The notes under the pieces: generated by a model | Told to the model about the DNA's origin: nothing | Databases searched by the model: none | Seen by the model: the letters and a program-made list of their open reading frames with translations, nothing else | Shown: positions 1-6,977 of the stretch, piece after piece | Numbering within the stretch: position 1 is the first letter of the stretch | Layout: the number at the start of each line of letters is the position of its first letter | Translations under genes and position numbers: made by a program | From: Alphaproteobacteria bacterium | GTDB lineage: Bacteria; Pseudomonadota; Alphaproteobacteria; Rickettsiales; UBA1997 | Direction: 5' to 3' | NCBI GenBank assembly: GCA_016869775.1 | Contig: VGDJ01000043.1 | Span: 1-9,279, forward strand | DNA: 9,279 nt

Positions 1-16
1 AACTTTTAATCAAACT

Positions 17-1183
17 ATGACCATTGAAATTAAAGTCCCAGCTTTGGGCGAATCTGTGTCCGAGGCTTCAATTGCCAAACTTCACAAAAAAGTTGGTGAC
101 GCTGTAAAGGCTGATGAATTGATTTTAGAGCTTGAAACTGACAAAGTAACTCTCGAGGTTAATGCTCCAAAAAATGGTGTAATTTCTGAATTAAAAGTAA
201 AAGAGGGCGATAGCGTCAAGGTTGGAGATTTGGTTGCCATTATGCAAGAAGGCGCATCTGTTGGAGTCAAGGCGCCTTTCCCAGAGCAGGCTAAAGTCGT
301 AATTTCATCACAAGCTACTTCCTCGCACTCACTTTCGCCAGCGCCAAAAAAACTCGCCACCGAGCATAACATTGATACTTCGCAAATTTCGGGTTCGGGC
401 AAAGATGGTCGCGTAACCAAGGGTGACGTCTTAAATGCTATTGCCAATCCTAATCAAACCAATCTCTCAGTTGTTTCAAATTCTAAACCAACTGAGCGTG
501 TAAAAATGTCTAAGCTTCGTCAAAAAATTGCCGAAAGACTCAAAGAATCACAAAACACTGCGGCGATATTGACCACTTTCAATGAGGTCGATATGTCTGG
601 CGTTATGGCTCTTCGCACCGAATACAAAGATGTTTTTGAAAAAAAGCACGGCGTTAAATTGGGTTTCATGTCTTTTTTTGTAAAAGCTTCAATTCAAGCT
701 TTAAAAGAAATTCCAGCAGTTAATGCCGAAATTGACGGAACCGACATAATATACAAAAACTTTTATGATATTGGTGTGGCGGTTGGATCGCCTCAAGGTT
801 TAGTAGTTCCGGTTTTGCGTGATGCAGATAAACTTAATCTTGCGCAAATCGAAAAAGGGATTGCTGAGCTTGGCACAAAAGCTCGCGATGGTAAACTTAC
901 CTTGCCAGATTTAGCGGGTGCAACTTTCACTATTTCAAATGGTGGAGTTTATGGCTCATTAATGTCTACCCCAATCATTAATCCTCCCCAATCTGGAATT
1001 TTAGGTATGCATAAAATTCAAGAGCGTGCAATGGTTGTAAATGGCGAAATAAAAATACGTCCAATGATGTATTTGGCCCTTTCTTATGACCATCGAATCA
1101 TTGACGGCAAAGAGGCGGTTACTTTTTTAGTTCGTATCAAAGAATTACTTGAAGATCCAAGAAGATTGGTTCTAGACATATAA
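17..1183 (+). CDS. sucB: Dihydrolipoamide succinyltransferase, E2 of 2-oxoglutarate dehydrogenase
   Basis: This is the E2 core of the 2-oxoglutarate dehydrogenase complex. It transfers the succinyl group from E1-bound ThDP through a lipoyl arm to CoA, making succinyl-CoA in the TCA cycle (cytoplasm). One lipoyl domain spans residues 1-77, with the modified lysine K43 in ETDKVTLEV. A peripheral-subunit (E1/E3) binding domain lies at about 107-142 (KKLATEHNID, GKDGRVTKGDV). The catalytic domain runs from about 158 to the end, with the active-site signature SYDHRIIDG (H359, D363). A single lipoyl domain and the TTFNEVDMS block favour the 2-oxoglutarate enzyme over pyruvate dehydrogenase E2. At 388 residues it is full length, slightly short for the family (about 400). 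The ATG gives the canonical MTIEIKVPALGESV start. No Shine-Dalgarno precedes it. sucA would be expected upstream but lies outside the window. Confidence 0.96.
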   Translation: MTIEIKVPALGESVSEASIAKLHKKVGDAVKADELILELETDKVTLEVNAPKNGVISELKVKEGDSVKVGDLVAIMQEGASVGVKAPFPEQAKVVISSQATSSHSLSPAPKKLATEHNIDTSQISGSGKDGRVTKGDVLNAIANPNQTNLSVVSNSKPTERVKMSKLRQKIAERLKESQNTAAILTTFNEVDMSGVMALRTEYKDVFEKKHGVKLGFMSFFVKASIQALKEIPAVNAEIDGTDIIYKNFYDIGVAVGSPQGLVVPVLRDADKLNLAQIEKGIAELGTKARDGKLTLPDLAGATFTISNGGVYGSLMSTPIINPPQSGILGMHKIQERAMVVNGEIKIRPMMYLALSYDHRIIDGKEAVTFLVRIKELLEDPRRLVLDI

Positions 1184-1188
1184 CAGCT

Positions 1189-1218
1189 TTGACCGAGTTT
1201 TAAAATTATTTTTACTAT
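1189..1218 (+). promoter_or_regulatory. Candidate sigma70-type promoter for the Imm-like gene and dapE
   Basis: A -35-like TTGACC (1189-1194) begins six bases after the sucB stop codon. It is followed by an 18-base spacer and a -10-like TACTAT (1213-1218). The start codon at 1244 lies 25 bases further on, leaving a short leader. The -35 matches consensus at 5 of 6 positions and the -10 at 4 of 6. In AT-rich DNA such matches arise by chance, so this is only a candidate. Confidence 0.35.
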
Positions 1219-1243
1219 TTTAATAATATCTCAATTAATACCA

Positions 1244-1420
1244 ATGACCTTATTCTACATAATACTAATATTTTTAGCTTACTTTCTGCCTTTTATAGTT
1301 TCTCTTTCACGCAAACATAAGGACTCAACCGCAATATTTGTCTTAAACTTTCTTTTAGGTTGGACTTTAATTGGCTGGGTTATAGCACTGATTTGGTCTG
1401 TTAAAAGCTTTAAATCATAA
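1244..1420 (+). CDS. Small membrane protein, superinfection-immunity (T4 Imm-like) family
   Basis: This 58-residue protein has two hydrophobic segments, at about 4-20 and 31-53, with a short charged loop between them (SRKHKD, 22-27). The pattern AYFLPFIVSL, then a charged loop, then IFVLNFLLGWTLIGWVIALIW is the hallmark of the superinfection-immunity family (Pfam Imm_superinfect, PF14373). The family is named after phage T4 Imm, an inner-membrane protein that blocks DNA entry by a second phage. Chromosomal homologues are widespread in bacteria and their role is mostly untested. It starts 60 bases after sucB and ends 25 bases before dapE, so it is probably co-transcribed with dapE. No Shine-Dalgarno is visible. 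Family assignment is confident; a phage-defence role here is inference. Confidence 0.85.
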   Translation: MTLFYIILIFLAYFLPFIVSLSRKHKDSTAIFVLNFLLGWTLIGWVIALIWSVKSFKS

Positions 1421-1445
1421 ATTCTGTTTAACCCTCGTCCAAATT

Positions 1446-2612
1446 ATGAAAATCTCTCCGATTGAACTTTCGCAACAATTAATACGTATTCCATCCTACA
1501 GCGGTAATAACCCCGAGGTTTTGGAATTAACAAAAAATCTCCTTCAAAATATGGGCTTCGAGTGTCAAATTATTGAATTTGATGGCGATGATTCATACGC
1601 GGTGAATAATCTTCACGCCATTTTTAACCCAAAAAAATCCGATAAGACCATTTATTTTGCCGGCCATACCGATGTTGTAAAAGAGGGCGACCGAAGCGCA
1701 TGGAAATTTGATCCTTTTGAGGCAAAAATCGAAGGCGATAAGCTTTATGGCCGAGGCGCCTCCGATATGAAATGCGCTATCGCATGCTTTATCTCGGCAG
1801 TTGCTGAGTTTTTAGAATTAAATCCAAATCCTGATTTTGGTATTGGTTTTTTAATCACCAATGATGAAGAAAGTGACAGCATAAACGGAACCAAAAAAGT
1901 TTTGAATTGGATGGAAAAGCAAAGTCTACCAATTACCTATTGTCTTGTTGGCGAGCCGACCAACCCGACTAAACTCGGTGAAATGGTTAAAATTGGTCGT
2001 CGTGGCTCAATTGGATTCAAAATTAAAATTGATGGCAAGCAAGGTCATGTTGCTTACCCCGATGTCGCCCTAAATCCAATTACCTCCTTAATAAATCTAT
2101 GTAAAATTTTGAAAGATCAAAAATTGGATAACGGTACTAAATTTTTTGACGCAAGTAATCTTGAATTCACGCATATATCTTCACAAAATCTTGGCTCAAA
2201 TGTTATCCCAAATTATGCTGAATGTGCGTTTAATGTGCGATTTAACGATTCTCATAAAGCCCAAGATATTATTAATTTTGTTGAATATGCTTGCCAAAAA
2301 ACCGTTGGTAATAGTGGTGCTTTTAGCGCAAAATATAAAATTGAATATCGTTTGAGTGGAGAATCTTTTTTGAGTGAACCAAAAGAATTGGCCAAAATTG
2401 TCCAAGAATCTTCGCACAAAATTCTTGGTAAAATTCCAACCCTAGGAACTACCGGAGGCACCTCTGACGCCAGATTTATCAAGGATTATGCCGAAGTTGT
2501 TGAAATTGGTTTAGTCAATGAAACCGCTCATAAAATCGATGAATTCGCTTTAATTTCTGAGATCGAAAATTTACAAAAAATTTATTTAGAAATTTTAAAA
2601 AAAGTTAATTGA
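1446..2612 (+). CDS. dapE: Succinyl-diaminopimelate desuccinylase
   Basis: DapE is a di-zinc M20-family hydrolase that removes succinate from N-succinyl-LL-2,6-diaminopimelate, giving the diaminopimelate used for lysine and peptidoglycan. Visible motifs in order: AGHTDVV with H74 and D76; GRGASDMK with metal ligand D107; TNDEES with E141 (general base) and E142; CLVGEPT with E170; the dimerisation (lid) domain beginning GRRGSIGFKIKIDGKQGHVAYP's core (GRRGS...HVAYP, about 184-200); GGTSDARF; and NETAHKIDE with metal ligand H362. All expected catalytic residues are present and 388 residues is the usual length (about 375-395). Blocks such as SNVIP, GGTSDARF and IACF resemble Rickettsia DapE. The start ATG lies 25 bases after the Imm-like gene, without a Shine-Dalgarno, and gives a normal N-terminus. 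Confidence 0.95.
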   Translation: MKISPIELSQQLIRIPSYSGNNPEVLELTKNLLQNMGFECQIIEFDGDDSYAVNNLHAIFNPKKSDKTIYFAGHTDVVKEGDRSAWKFDPFEAKIEGDKLYGRGASDMKCAIACFISAVAEFLELNPNPDFGIGFLITNDEESDSINGTKKVLNWMEKQSLPITYCLVGEPTNPTKLGEMVKIGRRGSIGFKIKIDGKQGHVAYPDVALNPITSLINLCKILKDQKLDNGTKFFDASNLEFTHISSQNLGSNVIPNYAECAFNVRFNDSHKAQDIINFVEYACQKTVGNSGAFSAKYKIEYRLSGESFLSEPKELAKIVQESSHKILGKIPTLGTTGGTSDARFIKDYAEVVEIGLVNETAHKIDEFALISEIENLQKIYLEILKKVN

Positions 2613-2730
2613 CCTCAATTTTGCTCGCATGAAATCTGCGCCAATAGCAGGCGTTCCCTTTGTCCTTTCGGCAACAGCAGTTTCTTGCAATCCTAAATTT
2701 TCTGTTTCTCCTGCAAGATTTGCTCTTTAA
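2598..2730. other. GC-richer element with open frames on both strands, between convergent genes
   Basis: Bases 2620-2725 are about 45% G+C by hand count, clearly richer than their surroundings. On the - strand a frame is open from 2726 to 2598 (43 codons, preceded by TAA at 2727-2729) and reads like real protein (LGLQETAVAERTKGTPAIGA) but has no start at its head. On the + strand 2629-2730 is an ATG-to-TAA frame of 33 codons. Small inverted repeats are present: CGCC/GGCG near 2640, and CTTGCA/TGCAAG (about 2683 and 2712) with 22 bases between. It overlaps the last bases of dapE and lies 21 bases from the ankyrin gene's end. It may be a gene remnant or a dispersed repeat; the family is not recognised. 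It shows no U-tract terminator. Confidence 0.4.
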
Positions 2731-2751
2731 CAATTGGATTTAATTTATAAT

Positions 2752-3756
2752 TTAGAGCTGATTTTGCTGAGGATTTAAAGGCGTTGTTGAAGATGGGTTA
2801 GTCGTGGTGTTTTGAGGTTTAGGTTCTTTTAATGAATTAATAATTGTAGCGCATACCTTAGTCAATTTTGAGCACTGATCTAAATTAATTTTTTGAGAAG
2901 ATAAAATTTTGCCAGCAATAATTCCAATTAACTCAAGAGGGAGTTTTTCTTCTATCTTTGATGATTGCGCTTCATTTGATGGATTTTCGCCGGATAATAA
3001 TTCTTTCGTAATCTTTTCTTTTAAGCCTTTTGAGGTTCTGATAAAATTGGAAAAATTTGTAACTATTTCAGGATTGGTATAAAATTCACAAACTACATCG
3101 AGTGCTTTACTGGGTTCAAATTCTTCGCTTTTATTAAGTTCTTCTAAAACCAATCTTGTAAATTTTACTTTTTTCGAGTCATTAGTGCTAGGCAAATCAT
3201 GATATTGTTTATGTAAAAATATTTTAAGATCAGAATCTTGTTGTGGTATTTGGCTATTAAGAAAACTACTAAAATTTGTATTTGAATTTTGTGTTGGAAG
3301 AAGTGAAAAGAATTTTTTTAAAATCAGCATTTTTGGATTTTTAGAATAATCAAGTGGCTTAAGACCAAAATTATCTCTTTTATTTAGATCAAAATCATAG
3401 TTTTTAACTAAGCTTTCCACGATTTCATTTCTTTGATTTTGACAGGCATAAGTTAGGAGCGTTTGGCCTTGGTCATCAGCTCTCAAAATAAAATTATCAA
3501 GACCTACCATATTTTGAATTAACTCATCAAGGATAGTTCTATAGCCATTAATGCATAGTATGTCCATTATAGATTCATTTTTGTTGTTTCGTCTAAAATC
3601 GTTACGTTCAAAATCTACAATACTGTCTTTTGAGGCGCCTTTACCAATAAAAGCAACTACTGCATCAAGGTTATTATTCATACATGCATAAAATAGCGGA
3701 GTATTTCCAGAATTATCTCTATACCTTAGAGCTTCTTGTAATTGATGTTCTAGCAT
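2752..3756 (-). CDS. Ankyrin-repeat protein, probably lacking its own first repeat through a frameshift
   Basis: The open frame encodes 334 residues. Ankyrin repeats are visible at about 14-46 (DNSGNTPLFYACMNNNLDAV), 59-90 (degenerate) and 94-127 (DDQGQTLLTYACQNQRNEIV), with a partial one from 128 (RDNFGLKPLDYS). A mostly helical C-terminal region, about 177-308, contains NPEIVTNFSNF and LPLELIGII. The tail is low-complexity, rich in T, P, N and Q. There is no signal peptide or membrane segment. The ATG at 3756 falls inside a repeat, and the missing half-repeat is encoded just upstream in another frame (see 3719-3832), so this start is probably not the ancestral one. Its larger neighbour is a likely paralogue. 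Ankyrin proteins mediate protein-protein contacts and in Rickettsiales are often suspected host-interaction effectors; no function can be assigned here. Confidence 0.7.
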   Translation of the reverse strand: MLEHQLQEALRYRDNSGNTPLFYACMNNNLDAVVAFIGKGASKDSIVDFERNDFRRNNKNESIMDILCINGYRTILDELIQNMVGLDNFILRADDQGQTLLTYACQNQRNEIVESLVKNYDFDLNKRDNFGLKPLDYSKNPKMLILKKFFSLLPTQNSNTNFSSFLNSQIPQQDSDLKIFLHKQYHDLPSTNDSKKVKFTRLVLEELNKSEEFEPSKALDVVCEFYTNPEIVTNFSNFIRTSKGLKEKITKELLSGENPSNEAQSSKIEEKLPLELIGIIAGKILSSQKINLDQCSKLTKVCATIINSLKEPKPQNTTTNPSSTTPLNPQQNQL

Positions 3757-3832
3757 TGATTTGTTCTAAATTATTTTCTTTGCAGGCATTTAATAAATAT
3801 TCATGAGAAGTTTGATGTGTATAAGGTGGCAT
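3719..3832 (-). pseudogene. Displaced N-terminal part of the ankyrin gene (out of frame)
   Basis: An ATG at 3832 opens a 37-codon frame ending at TAG 3719-3721, overlapping the next frame. Its residues 12-25, YLLNACKENNLEQI, look like the helices of an ankyrin repeat. If the single base at 3757 is skipped, I25 joins directly to the M of the following frame. The cysteine of NAC (17) then lies exactly 33 residues before the cysteine of FYAC, which is one ankyrin period. The repaired gene (3832 to 2752) would encode 359 residues. The break could be a true mutation, a sequencing or assembly error, or a programmed frameshift; the site shows no long homopolymer. Confidence 0.65.
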
Positions 3833-3947
3833 AATTTGTTATATAATAAATTTTGAAGTTGAAGTGAGGTTTAGAAGTCGAGGCCAGATTTGTTAATTAA
3901 TAATTTTTTGTTAATCAAATTATAATTATAATTTTTTCGATTATTTT
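3833..3947. other. AT-rich spacer between the two ankyrin genes
   Basis: This 115-base spacer has no convincing gene. It contains the octamer TTTGTTAA twice (3889-3896 and 3907-3914, 18 bases apart) and an AT-only palindrome near 3918-3933 (AATTATAATTATAATT). A bipartite promoter for the smaller ankyrin gene is not clear, although several TATA-like hexamers lie close to 3832-3850. Confidence 0.4.
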
Positions 3948-5156
3948 TTATATTGATCTAGCTCTGGAAGTCTCTCTAGTTTTTTGGATAGAAACCCCTG
4001 AAATAGTGGACGATGGTTTGCAAAAATGTTTAATAAGAATTTTAGATAAATCAAATCTTAAATTTTCTAATAAAGGAGAAGTGAGAAAATAAGTGGGAAT
4101 AATTACAATTATTTCGTTGGATAAATTTTTAAATGACAAATCTTTGTCACTTAAAACTTGATTTTGTTCATTAATTTTTAACTGATTAATGGCTTTATTT
4201 ACGCTAAAAAAATTCTTTATTTTTTCGAGTGTTTCAGGATTGCTTAGGCACTCAAGAGTTTTGACGATTTCTGGGTGCTGTTTTTTGGCAAGAAAATTAA
4301 AAACATCTTCAATAAAATCAATTTTTGCGGGATTTTTTATCAATCCTTGAACCAATAACCTAGAATCTTGCGAGGGGTTATTCAAAATATTTTTAAAAAA
4401 TAAAATTTGTTTTTGCGAGTGCGTTACTGTTTTTGTTGAGCACTTTGAGATAATAATATCAAGATTCTCAGCCCTAATTAAGCTTTTTTGAAATGTTAAA
4501 TTTGAAGGATTTAACTTAGATAAAAAATTTTTTAAATTTTTTGAAGGTTCATTTTTTGAGCTCAATGCATTTTTAAATTCCATTTCAATTTGCCTTTTAA
4601 ATTCATCAACTGGCGCTTGATTATCTAATCCAAAAATTATCGAGAAGAAATTGTTAATTTTAAAATCCTTTTCATCATTTTTGTTGTTAATATATCCAAA
4701 AATACCTGAGATATCACAATCGCATTCTAAAAGAGCTTTTATGCAGGAAGTTTTATTTTTGTCAAAAGCATAACGAATTGGCTTATCTTTTCCGCCATTT
4801 ATTTCTTTTTCAAAATTATTGGGATCAACATTCTTTTCTCTGATTAAAAACTCAACAATTGCACCGCGATCATTATCAATAGCCATTCTTAGCGGGCTAA
4901 CGTTCAAATTTTTTTCTAATAATTTTTTATCCTCAATAAAAACTTTTATAGCATCATCAGATCCTTTGCAAAAAAGTTCATTTATTTTTGAATCAAGATT
5001 TGAGCTTTTGTAGTCGAATTCATCAATTTTAAATTCTGGTAGAATTTGTTTGAATAATTTTAGGTCTTTTTGATTTGAGGCGTCAATTAGAGCTCTGAAG
5101 CGGTAATCAGAAATTGGCCCAAAATTTAGGCCAGAATTTGGACTAGAATTTATCAT
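3948..5156 (-). CDS. Ankyrin-repeat-like protein with a C-terminal module shared with its neighbour
   Basis: This 402-residue soluble protein has degenerate ankyrin repeats in its N-terminal part: about 18-45 (RFRALIDASNQKDLKLFKQI), 85-115 (NVSPLRMAIDNDRGAIVEFL) and 124-150 (DKPIRYAFDKNKTSCIKALL). The remainder is helical, without signal peptide or membrane span. Residues 280-378 appear to align with residues 197-306 of the downstream ankyrin protein: both have F..(D/L)V...L.K, then L....NPE, then a hydrophobic block (LSNEIIVII here, LPLELIGII there), then a DL/LD..SK stretch. The start ATG has no Shine-Dalgarno. It lies 10 bases from a perfect inverted repeat and behind a candidate promoter. 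The exact family is not recognised. A scaffold or effector role would be inference from ankyrin proteins in intracellular bacteria. Confidence 0.7.
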   Translation of the reverse strand: MINSSPNSGLNFGPISDYRFRALIDASNQKDLKLFKQILPEFKIDEFDYKSSNLDSKINELFCKGSDDAIKVFIEDKKLLEKNLNVSPLRMAIDNDRGAIVEFLIREKNVDPNNFEKEINGGKDKPIRYAFDKNKTSCIKALLECDCDISGIFGYINNKNDEKDFKINNFFSIIFGLDNQAPVDEFKRQIEMEFKNALSSKNEPSKNLKNFLSKLNPSNLTFQKSLIRAENLDIIISKCSTKTVTHSQKQILFFKNILNNPSQDSRLLVQGLIKNPAKIDFIEDVFNFLAKKQHPEIVKTLECLSNPETLEKIKNFFSVNKAINQLKINEQNQVLSDKDLSFKNLSNEIIVIIPTYFLTSPLLENLRFDLSKILIKHFCKPSSTISGVSIQKTRETSRARSI

Positions 5157-5165
5157 TTATAAAAT

Positions 5166-5192
5166 AATATGTTCTAATAAAACAAACATATT
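5166..5192. repeat. 8-bp perfect inverted repeat upstream of the larger ankyrin gene (possible operator)
   Basis: AATATGTT (5166-5173) and AACATATT (5185-5192) are perfect inverse complements separated by 11 bases, so the half-sites are centred 19 bp apart (nearly two helical turns). The repeat lies immediately downstream of the candidate -10 and ends 10 bases before the start codon. It could be a repressor operator at the transcription start or an RNA hairpin in the leader. Confidence 0.45.
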
Positions 5193-5194
5193 TT

Positions 5195-5223
5195 ATTGAA
5201 AACTTTATATTTTATAAATTCAA
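5195..5223 (-). promoter_or_regulatory. Candidate promoter of the larger ankyrin gene
   Basis: On the - strand, TTGAAT (5218-5223) is followed by a 17-base spacer and TTCAAT (5195-5200). Each hexamer matches the sigma70 consensus at 4 of 6 positions, with ideal spacing. Transcription would start near 5188, inside the inverted repeat at 5166-5192. The match is weak and the background is very AT-rich. Confidence 0.3.
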
Positions 5224-5523
5224 TACAAATGATTAGTAGGATATTATTTGTTCGTAAATTTTAAGTTTTGCATTTCTTAAAACTTTATGAATAGCAACTT
5301 AGAGAGTTGGGTTAATAAGCAAAAATGATCGAAAATTTTAAATTTTTGAAAAACAATTGAGTATTTACATGGATTCCAAAACTCTTCTCGAGGATTTTGC
5401 TCCAACAATTTATCGGAAGAACTAACTATTGAATTATAGATTCAAACGCGTTTTACAGTACGCTATATTTTGGTATTTTTTTGAAATATTGGTACCTTAT
5501 TTTGGATTTTGCCCAACAATAAC

Positions 5524-6870
5524 TTATTCCTGAGACTCGTTTAATTTGCTATAAAATTTTTCAAAATCTTTGAATGAAACCTTTTTCTTTTCGGTCGATT
5601 CTAAGTTGATTAAGAAATTTATAGCTTTGTCTTCAATTGTGTTGAGTCGAATGTTTTCAAGGATTTGTGGATTTTTTTGATAATATTCAATTACTTGTTT
5701 TTCTTGACCGGGGAATCTGGCTAAAGATTTTTGAAGTTCTTTATCTAAATCTTCCTTGGTAACTTCAATTTTGTTAAGTTCGCATATTTTTGATAAAATT
5801 ATGCCTGAGCGAATAAGTTTTTTGGCAAGTTCTTGTTTCGCTTCACGAGCTTTATCTTTTTCTTTGTCGTTTTTGAATTTTTGAGGGTTAGTTTTTAATT
5901 CATCTTCAACCGCTTTCCACAGGGATTTAGTTTGTTCTTCGACCATTCCTGCGGGTAAGTCAAAATCATATTTTTTATTTAAAAAATCAAATAATTCAGT
6001 TTTGAAAGCGTCGGCGGACATTTCTTGGTTGCGCTTTTCTAGTTCTTGCTTGAGTTTATCTTGAAGCATATTTTTGTTGTCAAAGCCAAATTTTTCTTTG
6101 ACAAATTCATCAGTAATTTCTGGTAATTCTGCAATCAAAACTTCATGAATTTTAACTTCAAATTCGGCAGATTTGCCGGCCAAATTTTCAACACGATAAT
6201 CTTTGGGGAACTTAACTTTTACAGTTAAATTATCACCAGTTTTTTTGCCAACTAATTGCTCTTCGAAGTCATCAATAAAAGTTTTTGATCCAAGTTCGAG
6301 TTGATAATCTTTGGCGCTCCCGCCCTCAAATTCTTTTTTATCTACTTTACCAACATAATCGATTTTAACTGCATCATTAAGCTTGGCTTTGTAGGTGGCA
6401 TCTTGTTTTTTCCAAGTGCAAAAATATTTGGCAAATTTTTTAGTTTCTTCTTGAATTTCGGAATCTTCGAGGATTATTTCGCGTTTTACAACTTTGATTT
6501 TTTTCAAATCGATTTCGGGAACTTCGGGAAAAATTTCAAGAGTTAAGCCAATTTCGATGTCGTGTCCAAGCTCCATTTTTTTGAGATCAACCTTGGGCTG
6601 AAGAGCTAACTTTATTTTATTATCGGCCACAATTTTACGAATATTTTCAGAAATTAATTTTTCAGCTTCATCGGCCATAATCGCCACGCCATGCTTTTCT
6701 TTAATTAAATTGGCGGGAACTTGACCCTTACGAAAACCTTTGAGGTTGTAGGTACCTTTGACTTTTTCGATATAATCGTCGATTTTTTTATTAATTAGTT
6801 CTTTGGGCAAGATAAGGCTGAATTCTTTGCGTAATTTTTTATCCAGAGTGTTTTTAATTTGAGCTTCCAT
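5524..6870 (-). CDS. tig: Trigger factor (ribosome-associated chaperone and peptidyl-prolyl isomerase)
   Basis: Trigger factor binds ribosomal protein L23 at the exit tunnel and shields nascent chains. All three domains are present. The N-terminal ribosome-binding domain (1 to about 115) carries the signature GFRKGQVP at 45-52. An FKBP-type isomerase domain spans about 164-244 (NDAVKIDYVGKVDKKEFEGG; LVGKKTGD). The long helical C-terminal chaperone domain runs from about 250 to 448 and is rich in lysine and glutamate. At 448 residues it has the usual family length (about 430-450). The start matches the family N-terminus and has no Shine-Dalgarno; a good promoter lies about 40 bases upstream. 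The usual downstream partners clpP and clpX are absent, replaced by the gap and ankyrin genes. Confidence 0.95.
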   Translation of the reverse strand: MEAQIKNTLDKKLRKEFSLILPKELINKKIDDYIEKVKGTYNLKGFRKGQVPANLIKEKHGVAIMADEAEKLISENIRKIVADNKIKLALQPKVDLKKMELGHDIEIGLTLEIFPEVPEIDLKKIKVVKREIILEDSEIQEETKKFAKYFCTWKKQDATYKAKLNDAVKIDYVGKVDKKEFEGGSAKDYQLELGSKTFIDDFEEQLVGKKTGDNLTVKVKFPKDYRVENLAGKSAEFEVKIHEVLIAELPEITDEFVKEKFGFDNKNMLQDKLKQELEKRNQEMSADAFKTELFDFLNKKYDFDLPAGMVEEQTKSLWKAVEDELKTNPQKFKNDKEKDKAREAKQELAKKLIRSGIILSKICELNKIEVTKEDLDKELQKSLARFPGQEKQVIEYYQKNPQILENIRLNTIEDKAINFLINLESTEKKKVSFKDFEKFYSKLNESQE

Positions 6871-6911
6871 GATTTTTGAAATTGGATTGGTTGGTAATAA
6901 TGTGGCGCGAA

Positions 6912-6939
6912 ATTGTATTAATAAAATTTAATTTAACAA
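6912..6939 (-). promoter_or_regulatory. Probable sigma70-type promoter of tig
   Basis: On the - strand, TTGTTA (6934-6939) is followed by a 16-base AT-only spacer and TACAAT (6912-6917). The -10 matches consensus at 5 of 6 positions and the -35 at 4 of 6. Transcription would start near 6905, giving a leader of about 35 bases before the ATG at 6870. It lies in the 107-base gap after the DUF2061-like gene, so tig is probably its own unit. Confidence 0.5.
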
Positions 6940-6977
6940 AATATTTTTTTGGACATTAAATCAAAAATTTAGCGAAC

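Larger units (their letters stand above)
5157..5523. other. 367-base gene-poor region between tig and the larger ankyrin gene
   Basis: No convincing gene, RNA gene or repeat array is seen. The end near the ankyrin gene carries the inverted repeat and candidate promoter listed separately. The best small frame is on the + strand, ATG 5369 to TAA 5425 (18 codons; SKTLLEDFAPTIYRKN). It extends back without a stop for nine more codons and could be a decayed fragment. No clear terminator with a U-tract follows tig; a 5-bp stem (TTGGG/TCCAA on the - strand, near 5505-5520) lacks one. Confidence 0.5.

Noticed and set aside
82..447. 121-codon frame on the - strand inside sucB
   Set aside because: Antisense shadow of a confidently identified gene; no family resemblance.
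2635..2720. Bidirectional terminator between dapE and the ankyrin gene
   Set aside because: The small stems seen (CGCC/GGCG, CTTGCA/TGCAAG) are short or widely spaced and are not followed by a T-tract in either direction.
5450..5505. Hairpins GCGT/ACGC and GGTA/TACC downstream of tig
   Set aside because: Four-base stems with long or unsuitable loops; no support as terminators.
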